Positions 35,953 to 48,334 of a stretch of DNA of 64,000 nt are shown piece by piece. Where the stretch lies: assembly GCA_021234155.1 (NCBI GenBank), contig JAJEKV010000215.1, positions 496,001 through 560,000 on the forward strand, in the 5' to 3' direction. The notes beneath the pieces are model-generated. The model ran no database searches. It had not been told where the DNA came from and saw only the letters and a list, made by a program, of their open reading frames with translations. Source of the stretch: Isoetes taiwanensis. Lineage: Eukaryota; Streptophyta; Lycopodiopsida; Isoetales; Isoetaceae. Within the stretch, counting starts at the first letter, position 1, and each line of letters opens with the position of its first letter. The translations under genes were made by a program, and so were the position numbers.

Positions 35953-36760
35953 GTGATGTGATGTGATGTGATGTGATGTGATGTGATGTGATGTGATGTG
36001 TCGTGATGGTGTGGTGTGGTGTGGTGTGGTGTGGTGTGGGGTGCATTATGTCCATGGTGTCATGTGGGTGTGTGCATGTTAATGTATGATATGTGTGGAT
36101 TCAATTTTATTTATTCTCCCCCCTCACCCCACCACACCCCATCATCTATCCCACCACCATAGACTACCACCACATCTTTGCGACCACCACATTACCACCA
36201 CATGCACCACATTGTCCATTACCACCACACTCCACCACACTCTACCATATCCCACACCACACCCCTCCACCACACTCCACCATATCCCACACCACACCCC
36301 TCCACCACTCCACCACCACCACCACACTCAACCATGTACCACACCACACCCCTCCACCACCACCACCACACTCCACCACACCACATCACACCACAATCCA
36401 CAACACCACACCACACCACCACCACTACACCCCCCACCACACTCCACCACCACCACTCCACCACACCACATCACACACCACCACCACCACCACACCCCAC
36501 CACCACACTCCACCACACCACATCATACCACCACACATCACTACACACACCACCACCACCACACCCCACCACCCCCCACCACCACACACCACTCCACCAC
36601 CCCCCACCACCACACTCCACCATTTGGTGTATGGTGTATGGTGTGTGGTGAATGGTGTGGTGTGTGGTGGGGTGTGGTGTGGTGTGTGGTAATGTACACA
36701 GCACTAAGGTGCTCGTTCTGGTGAATATGATGAGTGTGGGGCATGGTATGGTGCATGGTT
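35953..36760 (+). repeat. strand-switching CCACCA / GGTGT microsatellite
   Basis: The plus strand runs as (GTGAT)n at 35953-36000, then (GGTGT)n at 36008-36039, then about 500 bases of CCACC/CACA repeats at 36120-36620, and finally GTGTGGTGTG repeats at 36625-36700 and more loosely to 36760. G-rich arms therefore flank a C-rich core, which could fold back on itself. The minus strand of the core is GGTGG-rich and might form quadruplexes. Many ORFs of 60-210 codons here (His/Thr/Pro or Gly/Val/Trp) are by-products. Confidence 0.9.
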
Positions 36761-36806
36761 TGGTGTGGTATACACATCCTAACAGTTTAGTGTTCATTTC
36801 ATGCAG

Positions 36807-38659
36807 ATGCTATTGTTCAAGTGGTTTCTGGACCAACATCCAGAAATTAAGATTCGTCTTCGAGCTTTTGAGAAGCTAAAACCCTGGTTTGATGTGAAAT
36901 TGAAGGACTTCAATAGTTGCTGTTGCATTCAGCACGCGAGGATGCAAATGCTAGTGGATGGACTCAATGGGATGAGAACCAAACATCCAGAAGAATTGCA
37001 CTTGCACTGCGATGTTTGTAGATCACATGAACTTGGTCAATGCAGGGCACACCAACATAAAATTGCAAGTCTGAGGAAGCTTGTGGAGATCTATATTGCA
37101 TCCAAAGAGTGAATTAGATGAGTTTCACAAGAAGGCGTGCATCCTTGGAAATTGTGAGCTGTGTGGAATCAAGAAGTTCGGACTGTCCCATGGAAGGAAG
37201 TGGCGAGAAACAGGAAAGTGAATGGGGAGTACATTGACTATGAAAAGACAACGTCTCGAAGTTCGGTAGGAGACCGACTCATCAAGATACAATGAGACAG
37301 AGAACCCAAGGATACGGATAAACCGAAAGAGCGTCTAAAAATCTTCCCAATTGCATAATTTGTGTACCAATGGCGGGCAAAACAATTTTACGGAGAATCT
37401 CCCAAAGAGATGCATGTCTTTTCGGTAGTGGATTTTTTGAGAGAACTATACATTCAAGGAACAAGAGGAGGTGCGGTCGATCGCGTTTGGGTCAATAACA
37501 GATTACCATTTTGGTTCAAATAACATATGATGACGACTCGGTGGCGGATGAGATTATCAAGGAAACACATTACTATGTATCGGATGATAGGGAACACGAT
37601 ACTTTGTTCGTTGCAACATTTCAGCTTCATGAAGCACCACAAATATCCGGAGCAGAAAGGAAGGGTGCCAAAGAGACATTATGTGTTTTCGGATGGTAAA
37701 CATCTCAATTCAAGGCTTCTAGACCATTTTACTTTGTGGCTAGGTACACAAATGACACGATGTCTATATGATGTGGAATTTTTTGGTTCTAACCACGGAA
37801 AGGTGAACACGATGGCAAAGGCTTTGAGTTGAAGAGATGGTTAAGACAACCTGCAGGTTAAAATACGCAAACATAAAATTGGGTAATGCTCATGAAATGG
37901 TAGAAGTTGCCAAAGAGATGTAGTGGATGAACACATCTGAAACCAGTAAGAGGAAGAATATAAAAAGGTTCTTTTGGGAAGTCAAGGTGGAGGATATAGA
38001 TAGAAAGAAAAGCATGGGGTGCGAGAAAGGATTTTTTGGACACTAGGCAGATCCATTGTGTACATGCATTCAATCCCGAATCTCCATTGCGATTTTGCAC
38101 GAGGGAACTTTCATGCTTCTGCAGCTACTGCTTGGATGGCATGTGTGACAGTTGTGTGAACAAGAACTATGTTGATGATTGGAAACTTCAAGCTATTGTA
38201 CCATCCTCCAGTGTGCATGCTGACATTGAGGACCGTAAATCCAGCAGGTCCTTGTTCTACTCCAATCCTACGATGTTAGCAGAGGCACTTAGAGTTGGTG
38301 ATAATTTTGCTGTCGTTGCTCCGAAAGGGAATGATGAGGGTTCTGAATTTTGGATTCTGATGTGCACAAAACCAAAATGGATAGTGGAGAAAGACTTCCA
38401 ACTCAATGGAACATGATACCTCGCCAGTGATAGTGTCATAGAAGGTATGTATTACAAGAAGGGCGCAAGATCAACCGTCAGCTATGATCTTTGCAGTAAA
38501 GACACCTTAGGCATAGTATTCACAACACAGATCTGTGCAATCAGACTTCACATGCCACCAACTAGACATCAAAACAGGACTGTATATAGGCTGGATCCTT
38601 TAGATGAGGAGAAAATTTTACAGAATTTACCCCAAATGAAATGTAAAACAATTCTGTAG
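36807..38659 (+). pseudogene. broken 3' part of the transposase-like gene
   Basis: Continues the exon at 28928: FKWFLDQHPEIKIRLRAFEK, then a Cys-rich part (SCCCIQHARM, CDVCRSHELGQC). A stop at 37110 and a frameshift are followed by KKACILGNCELCGIKKFG. Later remnants in changing frames are VFSVVDFLRELYIQ, ETHYYVSDDREHDTLFV, HYVFSDGKHLNSRLL and GSNHGKVN. From 38036 comes RFCTRELSCFCSYCLDGMCD, with an in-frame TGA at 38414-38416, then EGMYYKKG onward to 38659. The Asp residues in VVDF and FSDG suggest an RNase H-fold transposase core, but this is inference. At least three frame changes and several stops make the locus non-functional. Confidence 0.7.
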
Positions 38660-40480
38660 TTTTTAGAACTCATGTGAAGTTTTGTGCTTCAGCTGTGAAA
38701 ATGAGTTTGTCTTGATTTCTTTTGAAGATTTGAATTCTTCTGAACACTTGATTCCTTTGTTTGTGAGATGAATTGAATATGAATTTTCATTCAAATGAAT
38801 CGAGGTTACAATAACAATTATGTACATAAGAAAGATATACAGTGATTTAAAGTACGAGGTGACTCATGCACCTACATACTTCCCAATACATATGTTCCTC
38901 TCAGTTCCAGCTTTTGTTGCTTCTAATCTTAAAACTTCAAGCATGAACACTCTAACATCAACTAGATCCTGGTCTGAAATGTCCACAACCTGCAGTTAAC
39001 CACACTTTGTCAATTGGTTTGTCTGCTGCATTTGAGTTGACTTACTAGATCAGGCAATAATATATTCACTCCTTTCAAGTACCCCCTCATAAATTTGTAC
39101 ATAAACGAACATACGGCAGGGCCACATGAATGACCATCGGTTTAAAGAGGCGTTCTGGAAATTTTCACAACATCGAGGTCGTAAAAGCTGAAATTATTGT
39201 GTTCAAGCAATTCCGGGAACTGACTCAAAGTTTGTTGTCATTGTGCCACAACAAGCAAAATGCAATGAGCAAGCACTAACCTCTCAATATATGCCTTACG
39301 CCATGCAAGCCCGAGGAGCTATCAAAGTGATATATCCTGGTTTATATCTACGCGGCGAGACACGCCGTGGCTTTACAATCGCGAGGTCCGATTGATGTCC
39401 ATCACAAGCGAGGCAAAAACATGTACTGGCACTTATCTAGATTCACATGTTTCCTTATTGTTTTGTAACTATTTGTGTCCTTGGACAATGTCGAGTGAAA
39501 AAAGAGGGTCAAAAAAATGAAAGGGATGGCTCATTCCTTGGAGCATCAAGTAGTATTCTTATTTGCAAACATATGCATATGATGGCACAATCCTGATGAT
39601 CACAAATCAGATGAAAGTATCACCTTGAGAAGAGGAGGATCAATTGATCATTGAACCACTACGTATCAGCTTCCAAAATTTTGATGTCGGTGGAGCTAAT
39701 TACGACAGTTTCAGTTCCACTCAGCACCACTTCCAGATGTGTATTTGGTTTTAGATTAATTTCCCCCCCTAAAACAGATACACTAGGAATCTCTTCGTGA
39801 TGGCTTCCAGTTGCAGTAGCATTTATCTCTGTAACATAATTGAAATGAGGAAGACCACAGAAAAATACAAAAAAATAAATCATGTATGTGACATCGGTAC
39901 TTACTTGATACGACTGCATTCAGTTCACTATCCAAATTTCGTTTTGGAGTCTCCACGCCGTCAAATTTGGGATTGACTTAGGAGTATCAAATGGGGTGAA
40001 TTCTAGGTACAACCGGAGGTATCTTGCGAGTCTCATAAGCGATCGAGGCCTGGATAACTGTTGGATATCCTTGGTCTCAAATTTACCGCGCAAACACTAA
40101 GTCGAGAGACACTGTGACAACATCGAAGAAACATTAGTTAAGGCATTTACTTGTGTCTATTGGTTCTTGTGGTACCATTCGAACACCAAAACCCAAAAGC
40201 CATGTCTCGGTCATAATGTGGGCACGGTGGGCAAAAGCAGGTTCTAGAGTGTCTGCAAAACAAATTCAAAATCAATAGAGTCTTTAGACGAGGGTTAGAG
40301 ATGATAATATTTACCTCAAATGGTGTGATAGACATGGAATGTGATACTGGTGACTGCATTCTGCTATCACAACTGGCAACATTTTACCCTTCCATTTCAG
40401 ACAACGTCCACAAAATGGACAACCTTCATCACCCTCTTCTTCTGCCTCAGGAAGCATTGGAAGTGCAGGATCTAAAGGAG
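38660..40480. other. no supported gene
   Basis: Low-complexity-free, AT-rich sequence. The ORF at 39659-39919 (minus) and that at 40301-40768 (plus) have no recognisable domain, and the second runs into an LTR fragment. Nothing else is visible. Confidence 0.4.
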
Positions 40481-40489
40481 TGTCATGAC

Positions 40490-40860
40490 CACTACGCTCA
40501 GAAAAAATCTAACCTCTGGAGAAGGGTGATCCCCTCTTGCCTCATCAGGGCTGGGGAGATGAAACCCAGTAGTAGCCCCCTTGGCTATGCACCCGGCCGG
40601 CTACGGTCCAATCCCAAGACTCTTCAACCTATTCTGCAAAGTATGCACAGGAGGGGTCAATGGAGAGGACTTCCCAACAGACATGTTCCTATGCCAGCCC
40701 AATTCATTGACATGAATTCTGTCTTCAATGACTTCTGGAGACCCAAGTCGTCCGTCCATACCCCTTGAGTCTGAGCCTTGGGCAGGATCTCCTTTGATGA
40801 TGTTGTTGATGTGCTTACACATGTATGCTATGGTGAACCACCCTTTGGGGCCTAAGCCAG
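40490..40860 (+). repeat. LTR fragment of the 51.8-64 kb gypsy family
   Basis: The plus strand here matches the minus strand of the LTR at 51779-53420. Shared blocks in order are CTGGGGAGATG..CCCAG, CCCCCTTGGCTATGCACCC, CTGCAAAGT.TGCACAGGAGG, ATGTTCCTATGCCAGCC, and the GAGACCCAAGTCGTC and GAGCCTTGGGCAGGAT stretches. It is several hundred bases of an LTR of about 1.6 kb, with neither terminus recognisable, so it is a truncated solo fragment. Confidence 0.75.
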
Positions 40861-41930
40861 AGCTTCAACTGAAGAGCATCCAGGGTTTCAAATTTTTTTA
40901 TTTCCTTGTATTTATAATAGGGGTGACACATTTGTAACTGAGGCGAGACATAGGTGCATGTCGTTTTTTGGGTAAACAGAGTGATGTTTTCTTCAGAAAT
41001 TTATTTTTTTGTGTTGGATGCGAAGCATATCTGGTGCTGCTTAGTTTGGCGTGAGGTTCAATTCCCTAGGTGTTGTGTGATGTTTAAAATCATAGCCTGA
41101 CGGCATTTTGCTTTACAATCTGTTCTTTTAATGGAAATTTATCATCTGTGAAATGGATTGAAGCAGGCCTAGGAAGGGTTGTGCATCAAAATGAAACTTT
41201 CTTGTTGTGCTTTTAGCTGCTACTGTATTTGAATAGCGTAGAAAGTATGGTTGTAATGGAGACTTAGTCAGACTTAATTACAATGGTTTTGAGATCCCTA
41301 AATAATAGAGCCAAATCAGCATTTGATCCCGTCAAATGTTGACTTGTAAGGACAGGATCTGGTTTGATGGCATATATAGGATTATATGCCCACATCCAAG
41401 GGTCCAGAGTGAATAATAGAGGGGTTTAATGATAATACAACGATAACGAAGGGATAGAACAAGGGATAGAATGTATGAAGTGCTCCCAAGTTGTGCAATA
41501 ACTCAAAAGTAATCACCGGAAGGTTGAAATTATGGCATTTTTCCTTTAAAATAATATTTCGTAAATAGTGCTCCTGGTTTTCCTGGTTTTGCGGAGCGGC
41601 GCCACCGCCTCCTCTGCTTCCCGTCTGCTTCCCTGTCTGCTTCCCCTGCTTGCTTTGCCACCGCCTCCCCTGCTTCCGATACTGGCGCCTTTATTATGCT
41701 TGATTGCTTATGCTTCCGGTAAGGGCGCCTTATGCTTGCTTGCCTTTCCTTGCTTGGCAAATACATTAAGAGAGATGGAGATGGCGTCCGGCAAGTCAGA
41801 AAACAGAGAGCAGAGTATTCTCCATTTTTTAGTCCACAAGCAGGGCAAAAAAAGTCCAATTTTGAAGCAGAATTTCTAGAAAAAAGATACGTCCAAGGCG
41901 CCCTACGACTATTTTAGAACTGGAAAACAG
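40861..41930. other. no supported gene; CT-rich low-complexity patch
   Basis: Around 41580-41760 there are repeated GCTTCCCCTGCTTGC-like words that keep ORFs open on both strands. I see no domain in either. The remainder is AT-rich. Confidence 0.45.
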
Positions 41931-41934
41931 ATGT

Positions 41935-42225
41935 CGGAGACGATTTCTTATGGGCAGCTCTGGATTTCTTAGATTTCAGCTCGGGAATCTTCAAATCCTT
42001 GGCAACAAAGGCGCACAAATAAAGATCAACAAAAAAAGACGAAGCCATCAAATTGTTGTTGCTTTCCACAAGCAATAGACTCGCCAATGCCGCTGCAGTA
42101 CATTCCTGGCCCTAATTGGGCTTCGATTCCAGCAATTTTATCAAATGCGGCATGCATCCTGCATCGCCCAATTGCTTCCTGATCTCTGAACAGGTTGCAA
42201 CCATAATTTCAACCTTCCGGTGATT
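41935..42225 (-). pseudogene. armadillo-repeat protein fragment
   Basis: The minus strand reads SEIRKQLGDAGCMPHLIKLL, then after an in-frame TAG, QECTAAALASLLLVESNNN. This is the helical pattern of an armadillo repeat as found in plant ARM-repeat proteins. A Lys/Ser-rich tail (LKIPELKSKKSRAAHKKSS) follows to a stop. No start or earlier repeats are present, and a foldback sequence directly precedes it. It is a gene scrap, perhaps carried by a transposon. Confidence 0.5.
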
Positions 42226-42231
42226 ACGTCC

Positions 42232-42321
42232 GGGAAAGTGCACCTCTCGGAATATTCCCTCGGGAATATTCCTTCGGCGGAGGAAATTCCCTCGAGGAAT
42301 TTCCTCGAGGTGCACTTTCCC
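42232..42321. repeat. 90-bp foldback with nested palindromes
   Basis: Outer arms GGGAAAGTGCACCTC (42232-42246) and GAGGTGCACTTTCCC (42307-42321) are perfect inverted repeats. Between them lie two further hairpins: AATATTCCC/GGGAATATT at 42251-42270 and AGGAAATTCC/GGAATTTCCT at 42281-42305. The whole can form a three-way junction. It resembles a tiny MITE or a structured RNA. Arms and hairpins share the theme of GGAA/TTCC with CTCG centres. Confidence 0.85.
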
Positions 42322-42784
42322 TAGTACATAAAGATGGCAAGTTTTGAATGGATGTTCCATGTTAACTGATCATTAGCATTATTTGCATTCAACATTATGG
42401 GGCTTCTCGGTTTTTTGTTCCTACTCAAAAATATATTTCATTCCATTTCATTTCTCTTGCAAACCTTTTAGTCAACTATATAGAGAAATAGGAAACAGAA
42501 AATGACGCCATGGCTAAGTGCAATTGATTTCCTCCAAGCTTAACAGAATATGAAGCAACAAGGGCGGGCTTGTATTGATAAAAAGGAAGCATTGTTAGCG
42601 CTTTGCAATGAGACTATCCACAATAGATCGCAATGTCTTTTATACAGCATCTTCATTCGTTATCGAGATTGAGTAATTGTTTACACAAATCAATAGTTCC
42701 CCAAATCAATTGCATTCATTGATAAAGGTGAAAATCTGCAGTATCTGATTTCCCAATGGCATGCTCGCATGTGCATTGTTCGGC

Positions 42785-45700
42785 TCATAAAGGTGAAATT
42801 GCAGTTAACTTGCAGATGGCGCACTGATTCTTTCTAACAAGCCATTGCTTAATGCAATCTGTATGGTAACTATGTCCACAATCTATTTTGCCTAAATATT
42901 CCCCATCCATGTAATCCTCCTGTGCACATCAAACAACAGAATAACGCTAAGGAGGTACAACTACATTCATTAATTCAGCTGAAAGAGGGGTGTTGACGAA
43001 ACCAAAGATTTGGAAACTGTAGGTTACCTGACAAATGCAGCACTTAGATTCGTTATCACGTGGAAGGAAAGCCCCATCCATCTTGACATATTTCACAATC
43101 TTCAATCCTTGACATATGGTATCTTCATTCAAACCCGTACAGACGGTTCCAATTTGTTCCCCTAGTGCAAGAAGTTCCTGAAAATAGAAATCCAAAAGGT
43201 AAATCTTGGCAGCTAAACAAACAAACAGGAGTTGGTGACACCTCATATGACATATTGTCCACATCTAATCTCCAGGCGCTATGCTGATCATGTAAGCCCA
43301 TTCCTCCGAACAGAAGAGTAGCCTCCAGCATCATAAGTTGCTAGATACACAAAAAAGCTTGAAAAAAGTTAGAATGGAAGTGCATAACATAACTATGTAC
43401 GGCTAGATGAAAACCACTAAATAGATGCAAGCTAGAAGATCTAATCCAATGTTATAGAAAATGGTTAGAAAGTACTTGAGCCAATTTTCATTCCCAGTGA
43501 AAGGTTAAATGCATTTCGAAATTATACCCCAATACTCGGCATGATAGTGTGATTACAATCACTTTGTAAGAAAAAATCATCTGCTGCATGGCATTCTTGA
43601 GATTTTGAGGTATAAAGACTTACGCTGAGCTGCTATGCCCAGTGACGCATACATTTAGGAGCTTTTGGACTAACATTATGTAGAACTCAGGCATGTCACC
43701 AATCCTTAAATGCTACACTAAGCCTGTCCTAAAAGCACCTAAGAACTGACATGTGGACATTAAAGCTAAACGCCTCAAGGACCTCAAGCTTGGACCCCCA
43801 CAGCCATTCGTTTCTCTTCATATAATTTTGTGCAGGTCCCCTGCCTAAACAGTGAATGTAAGCTGGAGAAATTAGCCGTCTAAGATTATCTACAAACTCA
43901 TACACTCAAGGCATCGCAATAAAGGTACTAACAGTAGATGAATCAACTGAAGACAACACTTGTGCATCTCTGTGTTGGAGAATCAAGTTGCATAAATTAC
44001 CTCTTGTGACAAATCCTCATTCCTTTCTACACGTTCTAAAGTCAGAAGTATCTGTTGCAATAATAGATTGTTATTAGTATGATGGGTAAGTTCAACTCAA
44101 TTAAAGCAGGGGCGTATGACAAGTATATGACAACGTAGACAACTATGTCTCAATCACTAATATACTCCCTTTGTTAACACAATGGAACTCTTTCTGGGAC
44201 TATGCAATGCTAAGCTCTAAAATAGGAAAATGGTCATAGTACACTTCTAAAAAAAATCATTAGAGGTAGCTGAAACTGGGCCTAAAAATTAGAATGACTA
44301 AGAGGGCTAAAACCTGGGAACAAATCTAAAACACAACACCAGATTAAGATAAAACTTTTGGCAGATACTACAGCAAGTTGCCTACCACCAGAAACATACA
44401 TGCATTAAGATGCTTTTAGAAGTAAAAACATGGTGTTACATATATCACGTCAGACGTAAATAAATACACTCCCATCTTTTACCACAAAACAAAATTGCTA
44501 CTATGAAATTTCCTACTATGCTACTATGAAATTTCCTACTAAGCAAAACATGCTAGAAATGGATGCAACACAGTCAGAAAACCATTTCCATTTAACTGCT
44601 GAAATGAGACAGACCTCTGCCAGTCCTTCTGCCATAACACGATATCGCCGCCTTTCAAATTCCACAAAACCTTCACGATCCTCAAAAGCATGCATGTGGT
44701 TTCCTATGGGTGACTGAGAGATCCCATAATTACGCCCTCCAGAGGAACTTGAACCCAGTGACCTAGGGCTTGAAGATGATTGCCCAACCACAAGTTCAGA
44801 GAAAAGCACATCTTGTGTTGTTGAAGGAGTATCCTCTAGAGAAAATTCAAAAGAGCCTTCGCTGGATTGTTCAAAGTTACCATTATGATTCAACCATTCT
44901 GACTGTGACACAGGCAACACACAGCTTGCAGGAACAGTTGCGCCTGATGAGTCCGTATTAAGACTAGAATTCATAGACCTGCGACCCCTTCTGCTCTCCT
45001 GGGATGAGCTTCCTGACAGTCTAAAAGAAGTTCTATTACGAACTCCTATTTCCTGCCTGTGAGATGACCTGTCCCCTATAACCAGGTTATTATGACCACC
45101 ATATTCTCGAGCAAAAGGCTTCCTGTTTTTGGTAACTGAAACTGAATGAGTGTTCTCTCGGGATCGAACATTGCGTCCTTCCCGTGCAACTGGAATGTGG
45201 CTCAGAAAATGCTGATATGTGCTAGCATCAGTATTTACATCCGAACTAATATGGGAGGCCAACATCCTCCTAGAACTAAAAGAACCATGTTGTGATGAAA
45301 AACCTGTCCTTTCAAGTGGTCTCGAAAATGGTTGTTCCAGCACTTGATCACCACAGGAATAGGAACTCCTAACTTCTGACATACTTGAAAATGGCTCAGA
45401 AATAGCCCTTTCCCTTTGGAAACACTCTTGTAAAGCATTCTGTGACCTAGCCATATTGGATTGGCCCAATGACCTGGAGGTAGATGGAGCTTCTGAGCTA
45501 TTAAAAACACGAAGATCGGTCTGTTTTTTATGAGAGCTGCTATTAGCATTAAATCTATGATGGTTAACGATAAATGGCGTGCTAGCATGAGATGGCAAGT
45601 TCCCTTGAGAAGAAGCCAGAGAAGGTTTTCTTTTGCAAGATGATGATCTTAAAGCATTCACTGGGCGTGTAACTGGACATTTCCCAACCTCAATTTCACT

Positions 45701-46414
45701 TTGACTAGAGACTTCATATTCTGGAGCCTCTAAAGTATGGCTAGTACTTTTATGGATGCGATTCAAATTTAGATTCAACCATGGGTCTTCATATGTTATC
45801 AAATTCTTACCTCTATTTTCAACACTTTTATGGAAATGGCTGCCCCTTCCTGATAAGTTAGACAAGCTGCTTGCACCTGAAGATGAACCGCATTCATCAG
45901 CCTGACCTGATGAATTTTGCTTACTTCTAACAGACTTGCCATTCCTCAACTTTTGTGACAAAGGCTGGGTGCTTCTTTGACTGCCTATTTTAACAATCCC
46001 AGTGGCCACAAAAGCTGAATTATTATTTGATCTCAAACACTTCGATGGGAATGCAGCCCCTGATTGGTCCTTTGCAATCCCTTGCCTTCTTCGATGGCAT
46101 GCACCAGACTTGTTAGCATTGTCAGTATTATTATCTTCCATATCAGTACACTGCATCTCCGTTAAACCAGAAGGCCTCTTTGGCCTTCGTTCCAGGCCTG
46201 ATAATCTGACGGGTTTTAGCTGGGAATGCTTGGAAGCAATACCCTGAATATGCAGGTGCTCTTTACATGCTTGGTGTCGTGTTCTTGTACCTGGCCAGGA
46301 ATAATTTCCTTCAGAACTTGTAGTCTTCGAATTGTTGCTTATTTCATTAGGATCAGAAGAAGTCTTCTGAGTGTGATTATTCACTCTCCACACTGTAGCA
46401 ATAGAATCATCCAT
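42785..46414 (-). CDS. RING-H2 E3 ubiquitin ligase, MBR1/2-like
   Basis: Transfers ubiquitin from an E2 to substrates. Exons on the minus strand with GT..AG borders, all phase 0: 46414-44615, 44051-44001, 43340-43242, 43177-43028, 42919-42785, giving 744 residues. The long first exon (600 codons) is Ser/Asn-rich and disordered. The conserved C-terminal module follows: VEFERRRYRVMAEGLAEV region, MLEATLLFGGMGLHDQH, MSYEELLALGEQIG, then the RING-H2. RING ligands are C696, C699, C714, H716, H719, C722, C733 and C736. This exon layout and C-terminal block match the plant MED25-binding RING ligases MBR1/MBR2, which are nuclear and promote flowering by degrading MED25 in Arabidopsis. That role is only by analogy. 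All ligands are present and the frame is open, so it is probably functional. Confidence 0.93.
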
Positions 46415-47117
46415 TAAAAAATGGAGTCACAAGAGATCTGCTATACCACACTTTCAATGATTGTCTGTTTGCCGATAGTGTTTGCAACTGAAATTCCTGA
46501 TTACATCGAAGAGGTTTGGAAAAGCTTAGTAGTTGGAATGCCACTAATCAAACAATCTATAAACAAAACGTGCAAAATCGTCATCAGGTCTGTATATGAA
46601 GTCATGATCTAATCGACATAAAAATATATATTTGCACTACACTAAAAGGGGACAAGGCATGACTGCAGAGTATTGTTGTTGAAAGTTTGGGGCCACTAGA
46701 GATAGTCTATAGCCTTAGCATGAAGCCATTAAGTAAATCTATCATGACGATACGTATCATCTTTAACATTGCAATCAGCGTCCGAACTGATAAAAGATCG
46801 GGATAATCCAGAATGGCTCGGGTGAAATCCAAAATAACGTGTTTATATGGCATCAAACTGGGCTTCAAATTTCGCAACAACAAATACCTTAAAGCGTTCC
46901 TCCGGTTACCATCAGCACTTTAACAAGACATAGACGGGGCAAAGTATGTGGAGTGAGTAAAAATGGAAAACAACCCACCTCCAGCTCGAGCAATCTGGCC
47001 ACAACTCGGGCACATTCCGTTAGCAAGAATTAATGGGAAGAAGCTTTGCTCCAAGGTTACGCTTGTGTAAAACGCCCGTGGCAGAGGGAAAAGGAATATG
47101 AAGGAAGGAAAGCTCAC

Positions 47118-47240
47118 CTAACACGGAATGGGGTGGTCAGGGACATGGCACCGGCGCCGGATACGGAGAGCGCGTCCTGCTGCAAGCTTCATTGCTGTTT
47201 TGACCGGACAACACCATAGCCATGCTTCTCCTCTGTAGTC
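47118..47240 (-). other. possible 5' UTR exon of the RING gene
   Basis: GC-rich block upstream of the RING gene on the minus strand, ending in a strong donor (GTTAG/GTGAGC at 47118). A 3' splice site TATAGCAG near 46437 lies just before the start codon at 46414. An upstream ATG lies in this exon. No transcript data support it, so it is inference from splice signals and GC content. Confidence 0.35.
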
Positions 47241-47249
47241 TGTACTCTT

Positions 47250-48334
47250 GCACACGCATGTATAATAATAATAGCATTAAATTCCTTTTCCTTTATTATG
47301 ATACTTAATTAGCTTTCCCAATTTAAACATGTCCCACTTTGAAAAACTGTGCTTTGCATAGATACTCTAGTTCTAGTATTTTGGCTACTTACCATTTAAC
47401 AATTTGTTTGACAACTTCATTCCCTCTCTAACTTTTTGGTAGATTTCAACCATTTTAGGTGCCTTGACATTTCAACGAAATGTCAGTACCAATTATTTCC
47501 ATGGCCCAACTACAACAAAATCGAGGCGGGGATCGAGAAAATTGGGCCACATATACAATTGTATAAGTTGCTCTCAGAATGATGCCTAGTCGTCAAAACG
47601 AGATGTTTATATGGTCACACTGCCCAGTAGCCCATGTTTGAGTATGTAATGATGATGGTGCAAGAGGAGCAATGGTAACATTGTTAAGGTAAATGGAGTT
47701 TCTAGCAGCAAGAAAGGCAGAGGGACGGTAAATAGTGCTATGGTGGACAAAACTTCTAGCAACTATGCTGTAGTTCATACTCATTGTGTGTTTGTCAATG
47801 GTAAATGCTGTTGTAGTGAACGAAATTTCTAACAACCTGGCCACAATCCATACTCATTTGTGGTTAAAAGAATAGATTGGTTGCTTGTGCCAAAAATTGC
47901 AAAGCTTGCAAGACTACAAAACATGTGACATTGTCTAGCCTCCACTCTAAGAGGCCTACGCAAAGATTATTCTTTCCTACCCTGCTTCCCCCACTCTGGC
48001 ATCAAAGGCATCCAATTAAGCTCGCACTGACATCACTTTTTGCTTGCTTGGCCATTACACGTGAATGACACATGGTATCTGAGTACGACATTTTGTTCTT
48101 ATCCTTTGAACAAGATCATAAAAGCAAAATCAACTTGCCAGGAAATTCCTTATGAAAATGATTGAATGTGGGGTCAAGTATTATGACTTAGATAGTCCTT
48201 ATAATGGTATCCATAATAGTTTTTATGTACAGCATTGGATGCTCTCTATAACATTATGTCAACTGCAGTCGTAGTTTAGGCAAGTTTAACATTTGACTTT
48301 TAAAACCATCTTATCTTCTTTTTCATTTTGTGAT
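47250..48334. other. no supported gene
   Basis: AT-rich intergenic sequence upstream of the RING gene. Two related passages near 47660-47760 and 47770-47840 (GGTAA..TG.TG.AGTG.ACAAAAC/GAAAT TTCTA.CAAC) suggest an old local duplication. No coding potential seen. Confidence 0.4.

Larger units (their letters stand above)
29549..36806 (+). other. inferred 7.3 kb intron of the transposase-like gene
   Basis: Donor CAG/GTTAGT at 29549 and acceptor TTTCATGCAG ending at 36806 join two exons in phase 0 and rebuild a family-typical protein order. The interval holds a CpG hairpin repeat, several tandem duplications, a telomere-like stretch, an opposite-strand ORF and a large microsatellite, listed separately. 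Otherwise it is AT-rich with no supported gene. The intron call rests on family order, not on transcripts. Confidence 0.5.

Noticed and set aside
36086-36797. Many overlapping His/Pro/Thr-rich and Gly/Val/Trp-rich ORFs
   Set aside because: They are translations of the CCACCA/GGTGT microsatellite in several frames.
41040-41075. Possible pol III B box GGTTCAATTCC
   Set aside because: One mismatch to consensus and no A box at a suitable distance.
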